This document shows positions 48,191 through 59,200 of a DNA stretch of 64,000 bases, piece by piece. Origin of the DNA: Actinomadura sp. J1-007 (lineage in GTDB: Bacteria; Actinomycetota; Actinomycetes; Streptosporangiales; Streptosporangiaceae); NCBI RefSeq assembly GCF_009793335.1, contig NZ_WING01000001.1, positions 2,046,001-2,110,000 on the forward strand. The letters are read 5' to 3'. Below the pieces are notes generated by a model, which searched no databases, was not told the origin of the DNA, and saw only the letters and a list, made by a program, of their open reading frames with translations. The first letter of the stretch is position 1. Every line of letters begins with the position of its first letter. The translations under genes were made by a program, and so were the position numbers.

Positions 48191-49075
48191 ATGACCACCG
48201 TGATCCTGGTCCTGCTCTGCCTGGCGATCGCAGGACGCGAGCTCTACCTGGCCTCCGACAAGCGACTTCCGCGCGCGCAGGCCGAGCTGCGCGAACTCCA
48301 CGGCCAGGTCGCGGAGCTGGCCAAGCGGCACGAGGCGCTCCAGGCCGAGGTGGCCGCGGCGGCCGAGCCCGGGATCGCGATCCCGCAGCCGCTGGTCGGC
48401 GAGCCGGCCGTCGCCGAGGCGGCCGAACGCCTCGCGTCCCTCACCGGCAGGGTCGAGCACCTGGAGAAGGAGATCGACGAGGTCTCCTCCGAGCTGTCCG
48501 CGCTGGAACTCGACCGCGAGGCCCAGCGCGCCCTGGCCCGTTCCCTCGACTCCGCCGAGCAGGACATCCGCGAGCTGCACCGCGAGATGCTCGACCGGCT
48601 CGACCGGCAGGAGGGCGTCGTCACGGGCCTGCTGCTCAGCGAGGAGGGCGAGGCCGAGGCGCTGCTCGCCGAGGCGTACGAACGCTGCGCCTCCGAGTAC
48701 GGGCTCCGCGTCCGGATCCGCGACGAGCGTTCCGCGCAGGCGGCCGGCGGCGGCTACTGGGGCACGGCCTACCGCCTGTCCGGCCGCCGCTCCGACGCGC
48801 TCGCCGACGACCTGTTCACGCACGTGCGCGGCCTGTACGACCCGCAGGACCCGTCCGCGCTGACGGCACTGCTCGTCGAGTTCGCGCACCTGCGCGGCGG
48901 CGGCGTCGCGCGGTTCGGGCCGTTCACGATCGCGCGCACGCCGAGCGCGCTGGTGTGCGGCGTCCTCCCGGACGACCAGCCGCTCCCCGGCGAACCGTGG
49001 GAACTCGCCAGCCGCCTCCGCGAACTGCCCGAGGAGTTCCAGTGCGACCTCTCCTGGCTCCGCACCGAGGACTGA
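48191..49075 (+). CDS. Membrane-anchored coiled-coil protein of unknown function
   Basis: A 294-aa protein with an N-terminal helix (TVILVLLCLAIAGRELYLAS) and two coiled-coil stretches at about residues 28-58 and 75-145 (AERLASLTGRVEHLEKEIDE and on). A C-terminal globular domain (about 150-290) includes GGGYWGTAYRLSGRRSDALA and FGPFTIARTPSALVCGVLPD. I do not recognise a family. ATG 48191 follows GAGGAG. It is 188 bp downstream of the Spo0M-like gene and may act with it. Confidence 0.75.
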   Translation: MTTVILVLLCLAIAGRELYLASDKRLPRAQAELRELHGQVAELAKRHEALQAEVAAAAEPGIAIPQPLVGEPAVAEAAERLASLTGRVEHLEKEIDEVSSELSALELDREAQRALARSLDSAEQDIRELHREMLDRLDRQEGVVTGLLLSEEGEAEALLAEAYERCASEYGLRVRIRDERSAQAAGGGYWGTAYRLSGRRSDALADDLFTHVRGLYDPQDPSALTALLVEFAHLRGGGVARFGPFTIARTPSALVCGVLPDDQPLPGEPWELASRLRELPEEFQCDLSWLRTED

Positions 49076-49261
49076 CCGACCGCCCGGAGACTCAACGGGC
49101 CGTCCCGGAGCGTCCTCGCCTCACACAAGCCCGTTGACCACCTGATGAGGCGCGCCCGCAGGCGAGCCTCGCCGGACGGACCGCGAAACGATGCGGCATC
49201 CGCCGAGACCCGGCCCGGCGCGCCCCCGGTCAAGTGCCGTTGGCCGGGGCTTGAGGACGGT

Positions 49262-51292
49262 CTAGGGGCGGACGAAGCGTGGGGCGCCGGCTTCGGCGCG
49301 GTCCACGCCGAACGCGAGCAGGCAGCGGGGCGTCCGGGCGACGTCGATCTGGAGGCACACGCCCAGCCCGAGGGCGGGATCGACGAACACCACGCGCCGC
49401 AGCGCGCGCAGCGCCCGGCGCGCGCGGGCGCGGGTCTCCGGGGCCGCCGGGTCGAGGAGCGTCGCCGCGACGACCCTGCCCGCGTACCTCCACAGCGCCG
49501 CCGAGTCGAGGACGCGCACCTCGGCCGACGCCAGGTCCGCCACGATCACGGCGCCGCTGTCGTCCTCCTCGCCCGCGGGTGCGCGGGCCGCCGTGCTGTC
49601 GCCGGGGGCGACGGGACCGCCGACCGCGCGGTGGTAGCGGAGCGGATCGAGGGTGTCGACCACGAACGCCCCCGCGTACGGCCGCGAGACGCGGGGCGCC
49701 GCCGTACGCGCCGGGCCGAGGCTCTCCCGGGCGTGCAGGTGCGCGCTGAGGTCGAACACCATCCCGGCCTCGTCCAGCCAGGCGGGAACGCCGAGCTTCG
49801 CCGCGCCCATCCGGCCGAGCACGTCCATCGTCTGCCAGAGCTCGTCGGTGGTGCGCGACAGCGTCGCCGCCATGCCGAGCCCGGGGAACGCGCCGTCCAG
49901 CACGGACAGCGTCGCCCGCCACGTCGCGCTCCCCACGAACTCCGCGATGAACGCGTCGGCCAGCGCCTTCCAGCGGCGCGGTTCGGCGCCGTGGGCCGGT
50001 TCGCCGGGCACTCCGGCGCGCCGTCCCGTACCGGGCTCGGGAACGGGGCCCTTCTTCAGGTCGGGCCGGGTGACGGAGGCGGCCCGCCCGGAGGGGGACG
50101 CGGGGACGGACCGTTCGCGCGGCGGGCCCGGGTCGGAAGGCGGCGCGGCACTCGGAGCGGACGGCACACCCGGGATGGCAGAGCGCTCCGAACGGTGCGA
50201 CGGCGCGGAACGTTCACGCGCGTCGAGAGGTGAGACCGGCTCGGGGGACGATGCCGGACCTGACGCGGACGGCACGCCGGGGATGGGAGACCGTTCGGAA
50301 CGGTGCGACGGCGCGGGCCGCTCACGCTCCCCGTACGGCCCCGGCTCGGACGACGCCGGGCCTGGGCCAGGGGGCCGCTCGGAACGGGGCGGCGGTACGG
50401 AACGTTCGGGGGCGGCGCCTGGAGCGGAAGGACGTTCCGCCGGACTCGGCGCGGAGTTGGGAGGGGGTGTGATGGGGGGACGCTCCGTGGACTGTGGGGG
50501 GCGCTGGGGGGCGGTGAAGGACGCGGGCGGACCGGACGGGACGTCAGGCGCTGCGGAGCCGAAGGCGGCGGGCGACTCGGGAGGCGGGGCCGGTGGCGGC
50601 GTCGTAGGCGGCGCCGGACGGCTGGCAGGTGGCGGCTGCTGGAGCGGGGCCGGGCGCGTCGCGGACGGTGGTTCCTGGCGCGGGGACGGACGGGCAGCGG
50701 GCGGCGGGTCCTGGGGCGGGGACGGGCTCGCGCCGAACGCCGGGGACGGGCCCGACGCGGGAGGACCGGCGGGTCGTCCGGCGGGTGGTCCGGCAGGTGG
50801 TCCGGCGGGTGGTCCGGCGGGGGCGGGGTCGGGGGGCGGTTGGGCGGCGAGCGGGCCGCGCTTCTCGCCGGGGGGTTCGCCGGGTGGTTCAGCGGCGAGG
50901 CCCTTGCCGGGGAGGAACGGCTCCTCTGTGCCGGCGCGTGTCCATTCGGTCTCGGCCCATCGGGAACGTTCGGCGGCGGCGGCCTCGGGCGACGGGCCCG
51001 CCGGCGGTGCCGCGGCGGCCTCGGGGGGCGGGCCCGGCTGCGGTGCGGCGGAGGCCTGCGGGAACGGCGCGTCCCGGCCGGGGCCCGGCTCGGAGGGGTC
51101 GCCGCCCGGCGGGTCGGGGTCGGTCGTTCCCGGGTCGGTCGTTCCTGGGGCGTCGCGGCCGGACTGGACGTGCACCCACTCCTCGGGACGGCGTCTGCCC
51201 GCGACGTGGACGTCGCCGGGGTGCGGGACCCGGGGGTGTTCGCCGGAATCCTCGGGTTCGGGGGCGGGGCGGTCGCGCGGGCCGATTCTCAC
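49262..51292 (-). CDS. Proline-rich protein with a conserved C-terminal domain, 676 aa
   Basis: Residues 1-430 are Pro/Ala/Ser-rich, with repeated RSERSPIPGVPSASGPA-like blocks, and probably disordered. The C-terminal 230 residues form an apparent domain (WKALADAFIAEFVGSATWRA, then MAATLSRTTDELWQTMDVLG and GLGVCLQIDVARTPRCLLAF). I do not recognise it. There is no signal peptide or membrane helix. GTG 51292 has GGAGG about 10 bases upstream. It is 46 bp from the 302-aa gene and in the same direction. The layout recalls secretion-associated disordered-plus-domain proteins, but that is a guess. Confidence 0.7.
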   Translation of the reverse strand: MRIGPRDRPAPEPEDSGEHPRVPHPGDVHVAGRRRPEEWVHVQSGRDAPGTTDPGTTDPDPPGGDPSEPGPGRDAPFPQASAAPQPGPPPEAAAAPPAGPSPEAAAAERSRWAETEWTRAGTEEPFLPGKGLAAEPPGEPPGEKRGPLAAQPPPDPAPAGPPAGPPAGPPAGRPAGPPASGPSPAFGASPSPPQDPPPAARPSPRQEPPSATRPAPLQQPPPASRPAPPTTPPPAPPPESPAAFGSAAPDVPSGPPASFTAPQRPPQSTERPPITPPPNSAPSPAERPSAPGAAPERSVPPPRSERPPGPGPASSEPGPYGERERPAPSHRSERSPIPGVPSASGPASSPEPVSPLDARERSAPSHRSERSAIPGVPSAPSAAPPSDPGPPRERSVPASPSGRAASVTRPDLKKGPVPEPGTGRRAGVPGEPAHGAEPRRWKALADAFIAEFVGSATWRATLSVLDGAFPGLGMAATLSRTTDELWQTMDVLGRMGAAKLGVPAWLDEAGMVFDLSAHLHARESLGPARTAAPRVSRPYAGAFVVDTLDPLRYHRAVGGPVAPGDSTAARAPAGEEDDSGAVIVADLASAEVRVLDSAALWRYAGRVVAATLLDPAAPETRARARRALRALRRVVFVDPALGLGVCLQIDVARTPRCLLAFGVDRAEAGAPRFVRP

Positions 51293-51338
51293 GGTGTCGA
51301 TCCTCCGCCGAGAACAAGATCATCGGCAAGGTCGCCGG

Positions 51339-52247
51339 TCATGGGGCGCTGGCCTGTGAGGTCCCGAACAGCGCGGCGCAGAGCGTCTCGTAGCGGTCCG
51401 GGCCGTCGTCCGGAGGCAGGACGGTGAGGACGCCGGGGGCGTCGAGCCGGATCCGTACGGCGACCTCGCGGCGCGTCGGCTCCTCGGTGCCGTGCGCGGC
51501 GGCGACGTCCTGGAGGCCGACCGAGACGGTGCCGGGCAGGTCCACGACGACGGGCTGCTCGCCGAGGCGGGCGAGCCAGAGGTCGAGGAGGCGGCGGGCG
51601 AGGCCGTTGAGGAGGCGGCCCCACGGTTCGAGGAGGTGCGGTGGAACGTTCTCGGTCTGGAGTTCGGGCAGCCCGAACCTGGCCAGGCCCTTGGTGGTGA
51701 ACCACAGGCCGTGCGGGCCCGCGGTGTGGGGCAGCAGCATCCAGTCGGTGAGGCGGATCGTTCCATCGGGGCCGGGCAGCGAGCGCTCGACCTGGTCGCG
51801 GGTCAGCACCCGCGGGGTGAACACGTCGATGACGCGGGCGGCGAGCGCGCCCGCGACGGCGCGGGCCGCCCACTCGTGCGCGGGCGGCCAGCCGGGACGG
51901 TACGCCGCGCGGACGGCGAGCAGGTGCGGGGCGCCGGTGATCGCGGCCAGCTCCGCGCCGGTGGCGCCGTACGCTTCGAGCAGGTCGGCGGGCAGCGGCG
52001 GGAACTCCGCGGCCGGGCGCAGGTCCAGGGCGAGCATCGGGCTGCCCAGCATCCGCAGGGCCAGGTCGCGCAGCGGCGGCGGGACGCGCCGCGCCACCTG
52101 CTCGCGCGCGAACTCCAAGGGGTCCGGCGGCGGCGCGGAGAACGCCACGGCGTACGTGGCGTTCAGCGTCTCCGGAACCGGCAGCGTCAGAATCTCGCCC
52201 ACTCGTCCCCCGCCCCCGGGACCCGGTTCGGGTCCCTCGACCGACAC
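51339..52247 (-). CDS. Conserved hypothetical protein, 302 aa
   Basis: A soluble protein without recognisable motifs. Segments include MLALDLRPAAEFPPLPADLL, HEWAARAVAGALAARVIDVF and a central GTIRLTDWMLLPHTAGPHGL, with a C-terminal VRIRLDAPGVLTVLPPDDGP. GTG 52247 opens the frame. It forms a minus-strand group with the phosphatase gene upstream (78 bp) and the Pro-rich gene downstream (46 bp), so a shared pathway is likely but untested. Confidence 0.7.
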   Translation of the reverse strand: MSVEGPEPGPGGGGRVGEILTLPVPETLNATYAVAFSAPPPDPLEFAREQVARRVPPPLRDLALRMLGSPMLALDLRPAAEFPPLPADLLEAYGATGAELAAITGAPHLLAVRAAYRPGWPPAHEWAARAVAGALAARVIDVFTPRVLTRDQVERSLPGPDGTIRLTDWMLLPHTAGPHGLWFTTKGLARFGLPELQTENVPPHLLEPWGRLLNGLARRLLDLWLARLGEQPVVVDLPGTVSVGLQDVAAAHGTEEPTRREVAVRIRLDAPGVLTVLPPDDGPDRYETLCAALFGTSQASAP

Positions 52248-52325
52248 TATCGATCTGAGCGGATGCGGACGTTGGAAAGAATCTGTCGCAGAAGCGACAA
52301 TCCCCTACCAACCGACCGGGACAGG

Positions 52326-54955
52326 TCAGCCGGCGAGGGCGTGCTCGAACCAGACGACCTTGCCGCGCTCGGTGCGGTTGGTGCCCCAGCGCTCGGCGAG
52401 GTGGCCGACGAGGTGCAGGCCGCGGCCCGACTCGTCGGTGGCGTCCGCGTGCCGCAGCCGCGGCAGCTCGTTGCCGTCGTCGTACACCTCGCACAGCAGC
52501 GCGGTGCCCCTGATCAGCCGCATCGCGATGGAGCCCGCGCCGTGCACCAGCGCGTTGGTGACCAGCTCGCTGACCATGAGCTGCACGGCGTCGGTGAGGG
52601 CGGCCAGGCCCCACTCGGCGAGCTTCGCCGCGACCATCGCGCGCGCCTCGGGCACCATGCTCGCCTCGGCGGGCAGGTTCCAGGTGACGACGTCGTCCTT
52701 GGCGATGCCGTCGAACCCGACGGCGACGAGCGCGATGTCGTCGGACGGCACGGTGGTGGTGAGGGCCTTCAGGACGGCGTCGCAGGTGCTGTCGAGGTAG
52801 GGCGAGGATCCGGCGAGGTGCGCGCGCAGCTCCTCCAGGCCCACGTCGATGTCGCGGTCGCGGCGTTCGAGCAGGCCGTCGGTGCACAGGACGAGGCGCG
52901 AGCCGTCCTCGACGCCGATCTCGACGGTGTCGAACGGCTCGCCGCCCACCCCGATCGGCACCCCCTCCGGCACCGGCAGCACCCGGCTCTCGCCGTACGG
53001 GGAGACGAGGACGGGCGGGACGTGCCCGGCGTTGGCGACCTGGCAGCGCCGCTCCACCGGGTCGTACACCGCGTACAGGCAGGTGGCGAGGTAGCCGTCG
53101 CCGAGCCGCTGCGCGAGCGAGTCGAGCTGGCGCAGCAGCCGGTCGGGCCGCAGGTCCTGCGCGGCGAGGGTGCGGACGGCGGTGCGGAGCTGGCCCATGA
53201 TCGCGGCGGAGGTGAGGCCGTGGCCCATCACGTCGCCGACGACGATGCCGAGCCGGCAGCCGGGCAGCGGGATCGCGTCGAACCAGTCGCCGCCGACCTG
53301 CGCGACCTGCCCGGCGGGCCGGTAGCGGAAGCACACCCGCGCGCCCGCGGTCTTCGGCGGGTCGGCGGGCAGCATGCTGCGCTGGAGCTCCTGCGCGGTA
53401 CGTGCCTCGCGCTGGTAGAGGCGCCCGTTGTCGATGCAGAGCGCCGCGCGGCGGGCCAGCTCCTCGGCGAGGACGAGGTCGAACTCGTCGAACCCCGGCC
53501 GGTCGGACCGGCGCAGCAGCTCGAACGTGCCGAGCACCTGGCCGCGCGCGATCAGCGGGACGATCAGCATCGCCCGGCCGCTGAGCAGCGGGCGCAGGCC
53601 GCGGTGCGCGAGCAGCCCGGCCAGCCGCTCGGCGCGCTCGCGGTCGATGCGCGGGACGTGCACGGCGCGGCCCGTCCGCATCGCCTGGACGAACGGCGTC
53701 TCCTTCGGCAGGTTGAGCAGCTCGTCCTCGGGGACCACGTCGTCCCAGCGTCCGGGCTCGTCGTCGTGGACGACGGCGATGCGGCGCATCAGCGTGGACT
53801 CGTCGATCTCGCGGACGGGCCGTTCGGTCTCGGCGGCGACGACGTGTTCGAGCAGTTCGACGGCGGCGAAGTCGGCGAGCCTCGGGACGAGCACCTGGGC
53901 GAGGGACCGGGCCGCCTGGAGGTGGTCGAGGGAGCTGCCGATCTGCTGGCCCGCCTCGCCGAGGTAGCTGAACTGCTCCCGTACGGCCATCGTCTCCAGG
54001 TCGCCCGCCAGCGGCGGCGGCGGGACGAGGGTGCGGGGGGACGCGCCGCCGCGCGCCCGCTTGCGCTTCCCGGCGGAGCGCCGGTCGGGGCCGGGCTCGA
54101 CCGCCGGGGACGGCTCCGCGTCCGCCTCCACCCCGCCCTCCGCCCCGCCCTCCGCCTCCGCCCCGGGCGGCGTGGCGGCCAGGGAGCGGGGGCGCAGGCG
54201 CAGGGCGCGGGGCATGCCGTCCCAGTGCGGAACGATCGGCAGCCGCACGGTCACGTTCAGGTCGATCGCGGGATAGCCCAGCTCCAGCACGCGGGAGACG
54301 ATCAGCTCGGCGGCGGACGGGCCCATCAGCGGCAGCAGGTCGGCGAGGCGGTGGCCGAGCGGGGCGGTGTCGTGCTCGTCGGGGGGCAGCAGCGCGGGCT
54401 CGATCCGCAGCAGCCGGACGCCGGACGCCGCGGACCGCGAGGACGTCGGCGGCGACACGACCAGGACGTCGCCCATGCCGAGCCCCGGGCCCTCGTCGCG
54501 CAGGCGACGCAGGTCGGCGGCCAGGGCGAGGACGCGGACGCCGCCCGCCTCGGGGCCGCCGGTGGACCGTTCGATCGGGTAGACCCACCAGGCGACCTCG
54601 GCGCGGTCGCCGCCGTCGACCCTCGGCACGGCGCAGGTGCCGCACCAGACCTTGGCGAACGAGTCGGGTTCGAAGACGCCCCGGTGCTCGGGCGGCAGGT
54701 GCAGCAGCGTCGTGAGCGAGCGGCCGAGCGCCTGGACGCGGCCGAGGCCGAAGAGCTCCTCGGCCGTGTCGCTCCACTGGCCGACCCGGCCGTGCCCGTT
54801 CAGGGCGATGACGGCGAGGCGGGTCACGCCGAGGAGGTGCTGTTCGAACAGGCGCGGCGTGGCCGGGCCCGCCCCTCCCCGGCGGCGGCCGGGGGGCCGT
54901 CCGGGCCGGTGGCCTGCTGGGCGGACGTCGTCTGCCGGCGTCGAGCGATGACCAC
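52326..54955 (-). CDS. SpoIIE-type PP2C phosphatase with PAS, GAF and HATPase domains; probable one-base deletion
   Basis: The restored protein is about 876 aa. In order: a PAS-like domain from TRLAVIALNGHGRVGQWSDT; a low-complexity charged linker; a GAF domain (about 335-480: VLVPRLADFAAVELLEHVVA); a PP2C/SpoIIE domain (GGDWFDAIPLPGCRLGIVVG, DVMGHG, CTDGLLERRDRDIDVG); and a C-terminal HATPase (VSELVTNALVHGAG, GRGLHLVGHLAERWG). It probably dephosphorylates a STAS protein such as the BldG-like one and acts as a sigma switch. A strong GGGAGGGG site precedes GTG 54955, but that frame closes after 40 codons; one added base near 54861-54867 joins them. Otherwise GTG 54827 would be the start. Confidence 0.85.
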
Positions 54956-55089
54956 GCGGACCCCTCCCTCGGGGTGTGACTCATTTCACTGGCAACCCAC
55001 GGTCAAAGGGACGTTACCTCGCGTGACGATTCAGCGCTGGAGGTATGCGCAACTGGCGCGCGCGGCGGCCCGACCCGGCCAGACGACCG

Positions 55090-55118
55090 TTGCCGTACCG
55101 GGTCGGACCAGGCATAAT
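55090..55118 (+). promoter_or_regulatory. Promoter of the second TetR gene
   Basis: TTGCCG (55090-55095) and CATAAT (55113-55118) with a 17-bp spacer make a near-consensus vegetative promoter. Transcription would begin within the palindrome at 55121-55132. Confidence 0.7.
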
Positions 55119-55120
55119 GT

Positions 55121-55132
55121 GTGAGTACTCAC
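55121..55132. promoter_or_regulatory. TetR-type operator, perfect palindrome
   Basis: GTGAGTACTCAC is a perfect 12-bp palindrome immediately after the -10 of the promoter for the TetR gene. TGAGTACTCA-type sites are typical targets of TetR-family regulators, so autoregulation is likely. Confidence 0.75.
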
Positions 55133-55191
55133 TCAAATGGGACGCAGTGCGCGCCGTGCTACTGTCCAGCCGCACGGAAGGGGGCGACGAG

Positions 55192-55944
55192 GTGGCACCG
55201 GCGACGGAGACGATGCGGGACCGGATCCTGGCGGCGGCGATCCAGGTGATCCGCGGCCGGGGGATCGTCGCCGCGACCACCAAGGAGATCGCCCGCACGG
55301 CCGGAGTCTCCGAGGGCAGCCTCTACAACCACTTCGACAACAAGACCGCCCTGTTCGCCGCCGCGCTCGCCGAGGTCACCGGCACGGCCCGCGCGGCGAT
55401 GGCGACGCTGGCCGGCGCGGTGGGCGAGGGCACCGTCGAGGGCAACCTCACCGACCTCGCCGCGCGGATGACCGCGTTCTACGGGGAACTGCTCCCCATG
55501 ACCGGCCCGGTCCTGGCCGACCCCGAGCTGATCGCGTGGCTGCGCGCCGACGGCCCCGCCCGCGCGCAGGCCGAAAGCCGTTCCCGCGCGCGCAGGGGCC
55601 GTCCCGCCGCGCAGGAGCCCGCGCGAGCGCTGGGAGCGCCCGCCGGGCCGCCCCAGCCGGACGGCCCCCATGGAGGCGGTCCGTTCACGGCGGCGAGCGG
55701 GCCGGTGCTCGGGCACGCGGGGCTGATCGGCTACCTGGAGGCCGAGCGGAAGGCGGGGCGGATCAACGACGGCGCTCCCCTGCCGTACATCGCGGCGGCC
55801 CTGCTCGGCGGATGCCAGCAGCACGCGTTCCTCACTCGGCTCGCGGGCCCGGAGGCGGTGGCGGACGGCGCGCGCCTGCCCGCCGCCCACGAGGAGTTCG
55901 CCTCCGGCCTCGTCCGGACGGTCCTGTCAGGCCACCTTCCGTAA
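55192..55944 (+). CDS. TetR-family transcriptional regulator
   Basis: A 250-aa protein with the TetR helix-turn-helix (MRDRILAAAIQVIRGRGIVA, then TTKEIARTAGVSEGSLYNHF). A variable ligand domain includes an unusual Arg/Pro/Gly-rich insert (about residues 127-170, SRARRGRPAAQEPARALGAP), which may be disordered. GTG 55192 follows GGAAGGGGG. It is preceded by a clear promoter and palindromic operator. The regulated target is unknown; the next gene is a secreted carboxypeptidase 285 bp away on the same strand. Confidence 0.87.
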   Translation: MAPATETMRDRILAAAIQVIRGRGIVAATTKEIARTAGVSEGSLYNHFDNKTALFAAALAEVTGTARAAMATLAGAVGEGTVEGNLTDLAARMTAFYGELLPMTGPVLADPELIAWLRADGPARAQAESRSRARRGRPAAQEPARALGAPAGPPQPDGPHGGGPFTAASGPVLGHAGLIGYLEAERKAGRINDGAPLPYIAAALLGGCQQHAFLTRLAGPEAVADGARLPAAHEEFASGLVRTVLSGHLP

Positions 55945-56229
55945 CCGGGCGCTCTCGGTGGCCCGGGATTTTTCGACCGTTCCAGACCGTTGGCGATTTC
56001 TGCCGGAAGAACGGCGCGGACCGTAATTCGGTCGGCTTTTATGGCTCATCCGCGCGCGACTTCTCGATGTCCCGTTCCAAGACGGCCGGTGACGTTCCAA
56101 CCAGGCATTCGGTGCACACTCCCCACCAACTGACCGAATGCGGCAAACAACACTGAAGCCACATTGACACCCCTTTCTCCCCGGCAGACGATCACGCAGC
56201 CCCCGTTGTGATCCAGCCAGGGAGGCGCG

Positions 56230-59200
56230 ATGACGCGCAGGCAGTTCCGGCACGGCAGGTTCAGGCGCAAAACGCTCACCCCCATTCTCGCCGCGGCGGC
56301 GCTCCTGGCCGGAGCGCTGACCGCGGCCCCGGCGGACGCCGCCCCGAAGCCCGCCCCGAGCGGCGGACCCATCGACGTGTACCAGGGAGAACTGACCGCC
56401 GACCAGATCAAGCTGCTCGACCGCTCCGGCGTGGACCGCGAGAGCGTCGCGTTCGGCAAGGGCAAGGGCGACCGGACCCACGTCGAGGCGGTGATGAGCG
56501 GGGCGCAGGCCGCCGCGCTGGCCCGCCAGGGCGTGCCGCTGGGCGTGCGCAAGGTGAAGGGCAAGGACGCCGCGGCGCGCGCGAAGGCGCCGCAGAAGGT
56601 GTTCCGCCCGTACAGCGGGGCCGGGAACCTCCGCGAGGAGATCGTCAAGGTCGCCGCGGACCACCCCGGCATCGCGACGGCCGTGGACATCGGCACCACC
56701 AACCTCGGCAAGCCGATCACGGCCGTGCGCGTGAGCAAGGACGTCAAGTCGCTCAAGGACGGGCGGCGCCCCGCGGTGGTCTACCAGGCCACCCAGCACG
56801 CCCGGGAGTGGATCACGCCGGAGATGGTGCGCCGGCTGCTGCACCACTACGTGGACGGATACGGCTCGAACGCCGAGCTCACCAAGATCATTGACACCAC
56901 GGACGTGTGGTTCGTCCCCGTCGTCAACGTCGACGGCTACGACCTGACGTTCGAGCCCGACTTCCGGCTCTGGCGCAAGAACGCCCGCGACAACAACGGC
57001 GACGGGAAGATCACCCAGGGCGACGGCGTCGACCCCAACCGCAACTTCCCCTACAAGTGGGGGTACGACAACGAGGGTTCCAGCGACCAGCCCGGCAGCG
57101 AGACGTTCCGCGGCGAGGGCCCGGCGTCCGAGCCCGAGACGCGGGCGCAGATGGGCCTCTACAAGCGGCTGCGGCCGAAGTTCCTGGTCAACTACCACTC
57201 CGCGGCGCAACTGCTGCTGCACGGCGTCGGCTGGCAGGCCCTGACCCGCAGCCCGGACGACGTGGTCCACGACGCGATGCTCGGCGACATCGACAAGCCC
57301 GCCGTCCCCGGCTACACGCCCGAGCTGGGCGCGCAGCTCTACACCACCAACGGCGACACCGACGGCCAGGCCGACAACGAGTACGGCGCGCTGTCGGTCA
57401 CGCCGGAGATGGCGACCTGCGCCACCGCCGCCGGGTACGACCCCGACGACGCGTGGAAGCCCGAGGACTGCGGCAGCATCTTCGAGTTCCCGGACGACGA
57501 GAACCTGGTCAACCTCGAATTCCAGCACAACCTGCCGTTCGCCCTCGCGGTCGGGAAGTCGGCGCACACGCCCGACAACCCGGTGTCGGTGGTCGGGCGG
57601 ACGGCCCCCGACTTCGAGACCGACGGGTTCTCGACGTCGTACGGCGGCACGCAGGAGGTCGCGGCCGTGATCCGCAGGTCGCTCGCCAACAAGGACCTGC
57701 ACTACCGGATCAACGGCGGACGGGTCCGCCACGACGGCGCCCGCGAATGGCGCGGCGGCGAGCGGTTCGGCGACGAGAACGACCTCTACTACGCCGAGTA
57801 CCGGGGCAAGGTCACCGGCCAGAAGCCCGGCGACAAGGTCGAGGTCTGGTTCGCCGGGACCAAGGGCAGCAAGCGCGTCGAGAGCCGGCACTTCACCTAC
57901 ACGGTCCGCGACCAGCGCAAGGCCGACGTGCTGGTGATCGCCGACGAGGACTACAAGGGCATCAACCCGACGTACCCGGCGGGCACGAACGCGCCGAAGT
58001 ACGGGCAGAAGTACGGCGACCTGGTCAAGGCGTCCGGGCACAGGCCGCTCGTGTGGGACATCGACAAGGACGGCGCGCCCCACGACCTCGGCGTGCTGAA
58101 GCACTTCAAGGCCGTCGTCTGGTACCTCGGCGACAACCGGCTCACGCAGGACGCCGCCGACGACCCGGTGCGGACCTACCTCGGGAACGCCCCCGACTCG
58201 CAGGTCGCCGACCGCGCCAAGGAGCTCGTGCTGTCCGTCCGGTCGTACCTCAACGAGGGCGGCAAGCTGCTGCACACCGGCGAGACCTCCGGCTACAACG
58301 GGCCGCTCAACAGGCGCAACGGCGGCGGCATCTACTACGGCCTGAAGGGCCACCACGAGAAGCCGTGCGTCGTCACGAGCAACTTCCGCGACGACTGCGA
58401 GCTGCTGTCGGACGACTTCTTCCAGTACTACCTGGGCGCGTACGACCGGCAGCTCGTCGGCAAGCCCACCGAGTTCGTCGGAACCAAGCGCCCGTACGAC
58501 GGCGCCGAGGCCGGCCTGTCCGGCACCCCGTCCAACCCGGTGAACGAGGCGGGCGGTTTCCAGGTGACCTCGACCGTCCTGCCGAAGGGCGCCTTCCCGC
58601 AGTTCAACAGCTGGAAGGCCGGGGACTACACCGGCGCCGCCGCGCCGTTCGAGCCGATCGAGGGCGCCTGGTACGTCGCGGGGACGCACCGCGACGGGCT
58701 GTACCGGCGGCTGACCCGCACCGTCGACCTGTCGTCGGTGACCGCGGCGCAGGCCCCGACGCTCCAGGCCCAGCTCTCCTACAGCACCGAGACCGGGTTC
58801 GACAGCGTGATCGTCGAGGCCCGGACGCCGGGCGGCGACGACTACACCACGCTGCCCGACAAGAACGGGCGGTCCCAGTCGACCGTGCCCGCCGAGTGCG
58901 AGCAGGGCTACCTGCTGGCCATGCACCCGTTCCTCAAGCACTACCTGACGGGCGGGACCCCGTGCTCGAACACGGGCACCTCCGGCCAGTGGAACGCCCT
59001 CACCGGCAACTCCAACGGCTGGGTGCCGACGGCGTTCGACCTGTCGGCGTACGCGGGCAAGAAGGTCGAGGTGTCGATCGCGTACGTGAGCGACCCGGGC
59101 ACCGGGGGCTCCGGGCTGTTCATCGACGACACCAAGGTCACCACGTCCGGCGGCCAGCTCGACGCCGAGGGCTTCGAGTCCGGCCTCGGCCCCTGGACCG

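Noticed and set aside
51289..54984. A 1231-codon minus-strand frame overlapping the SpoIIE phosphatase and the 302-aa gene
   Set aside because: It is in another frame of the same strand, Arg/Pro/Gly-rich, without motifs, while the competing frames carry PP2C, HATPase and GAF motifs.
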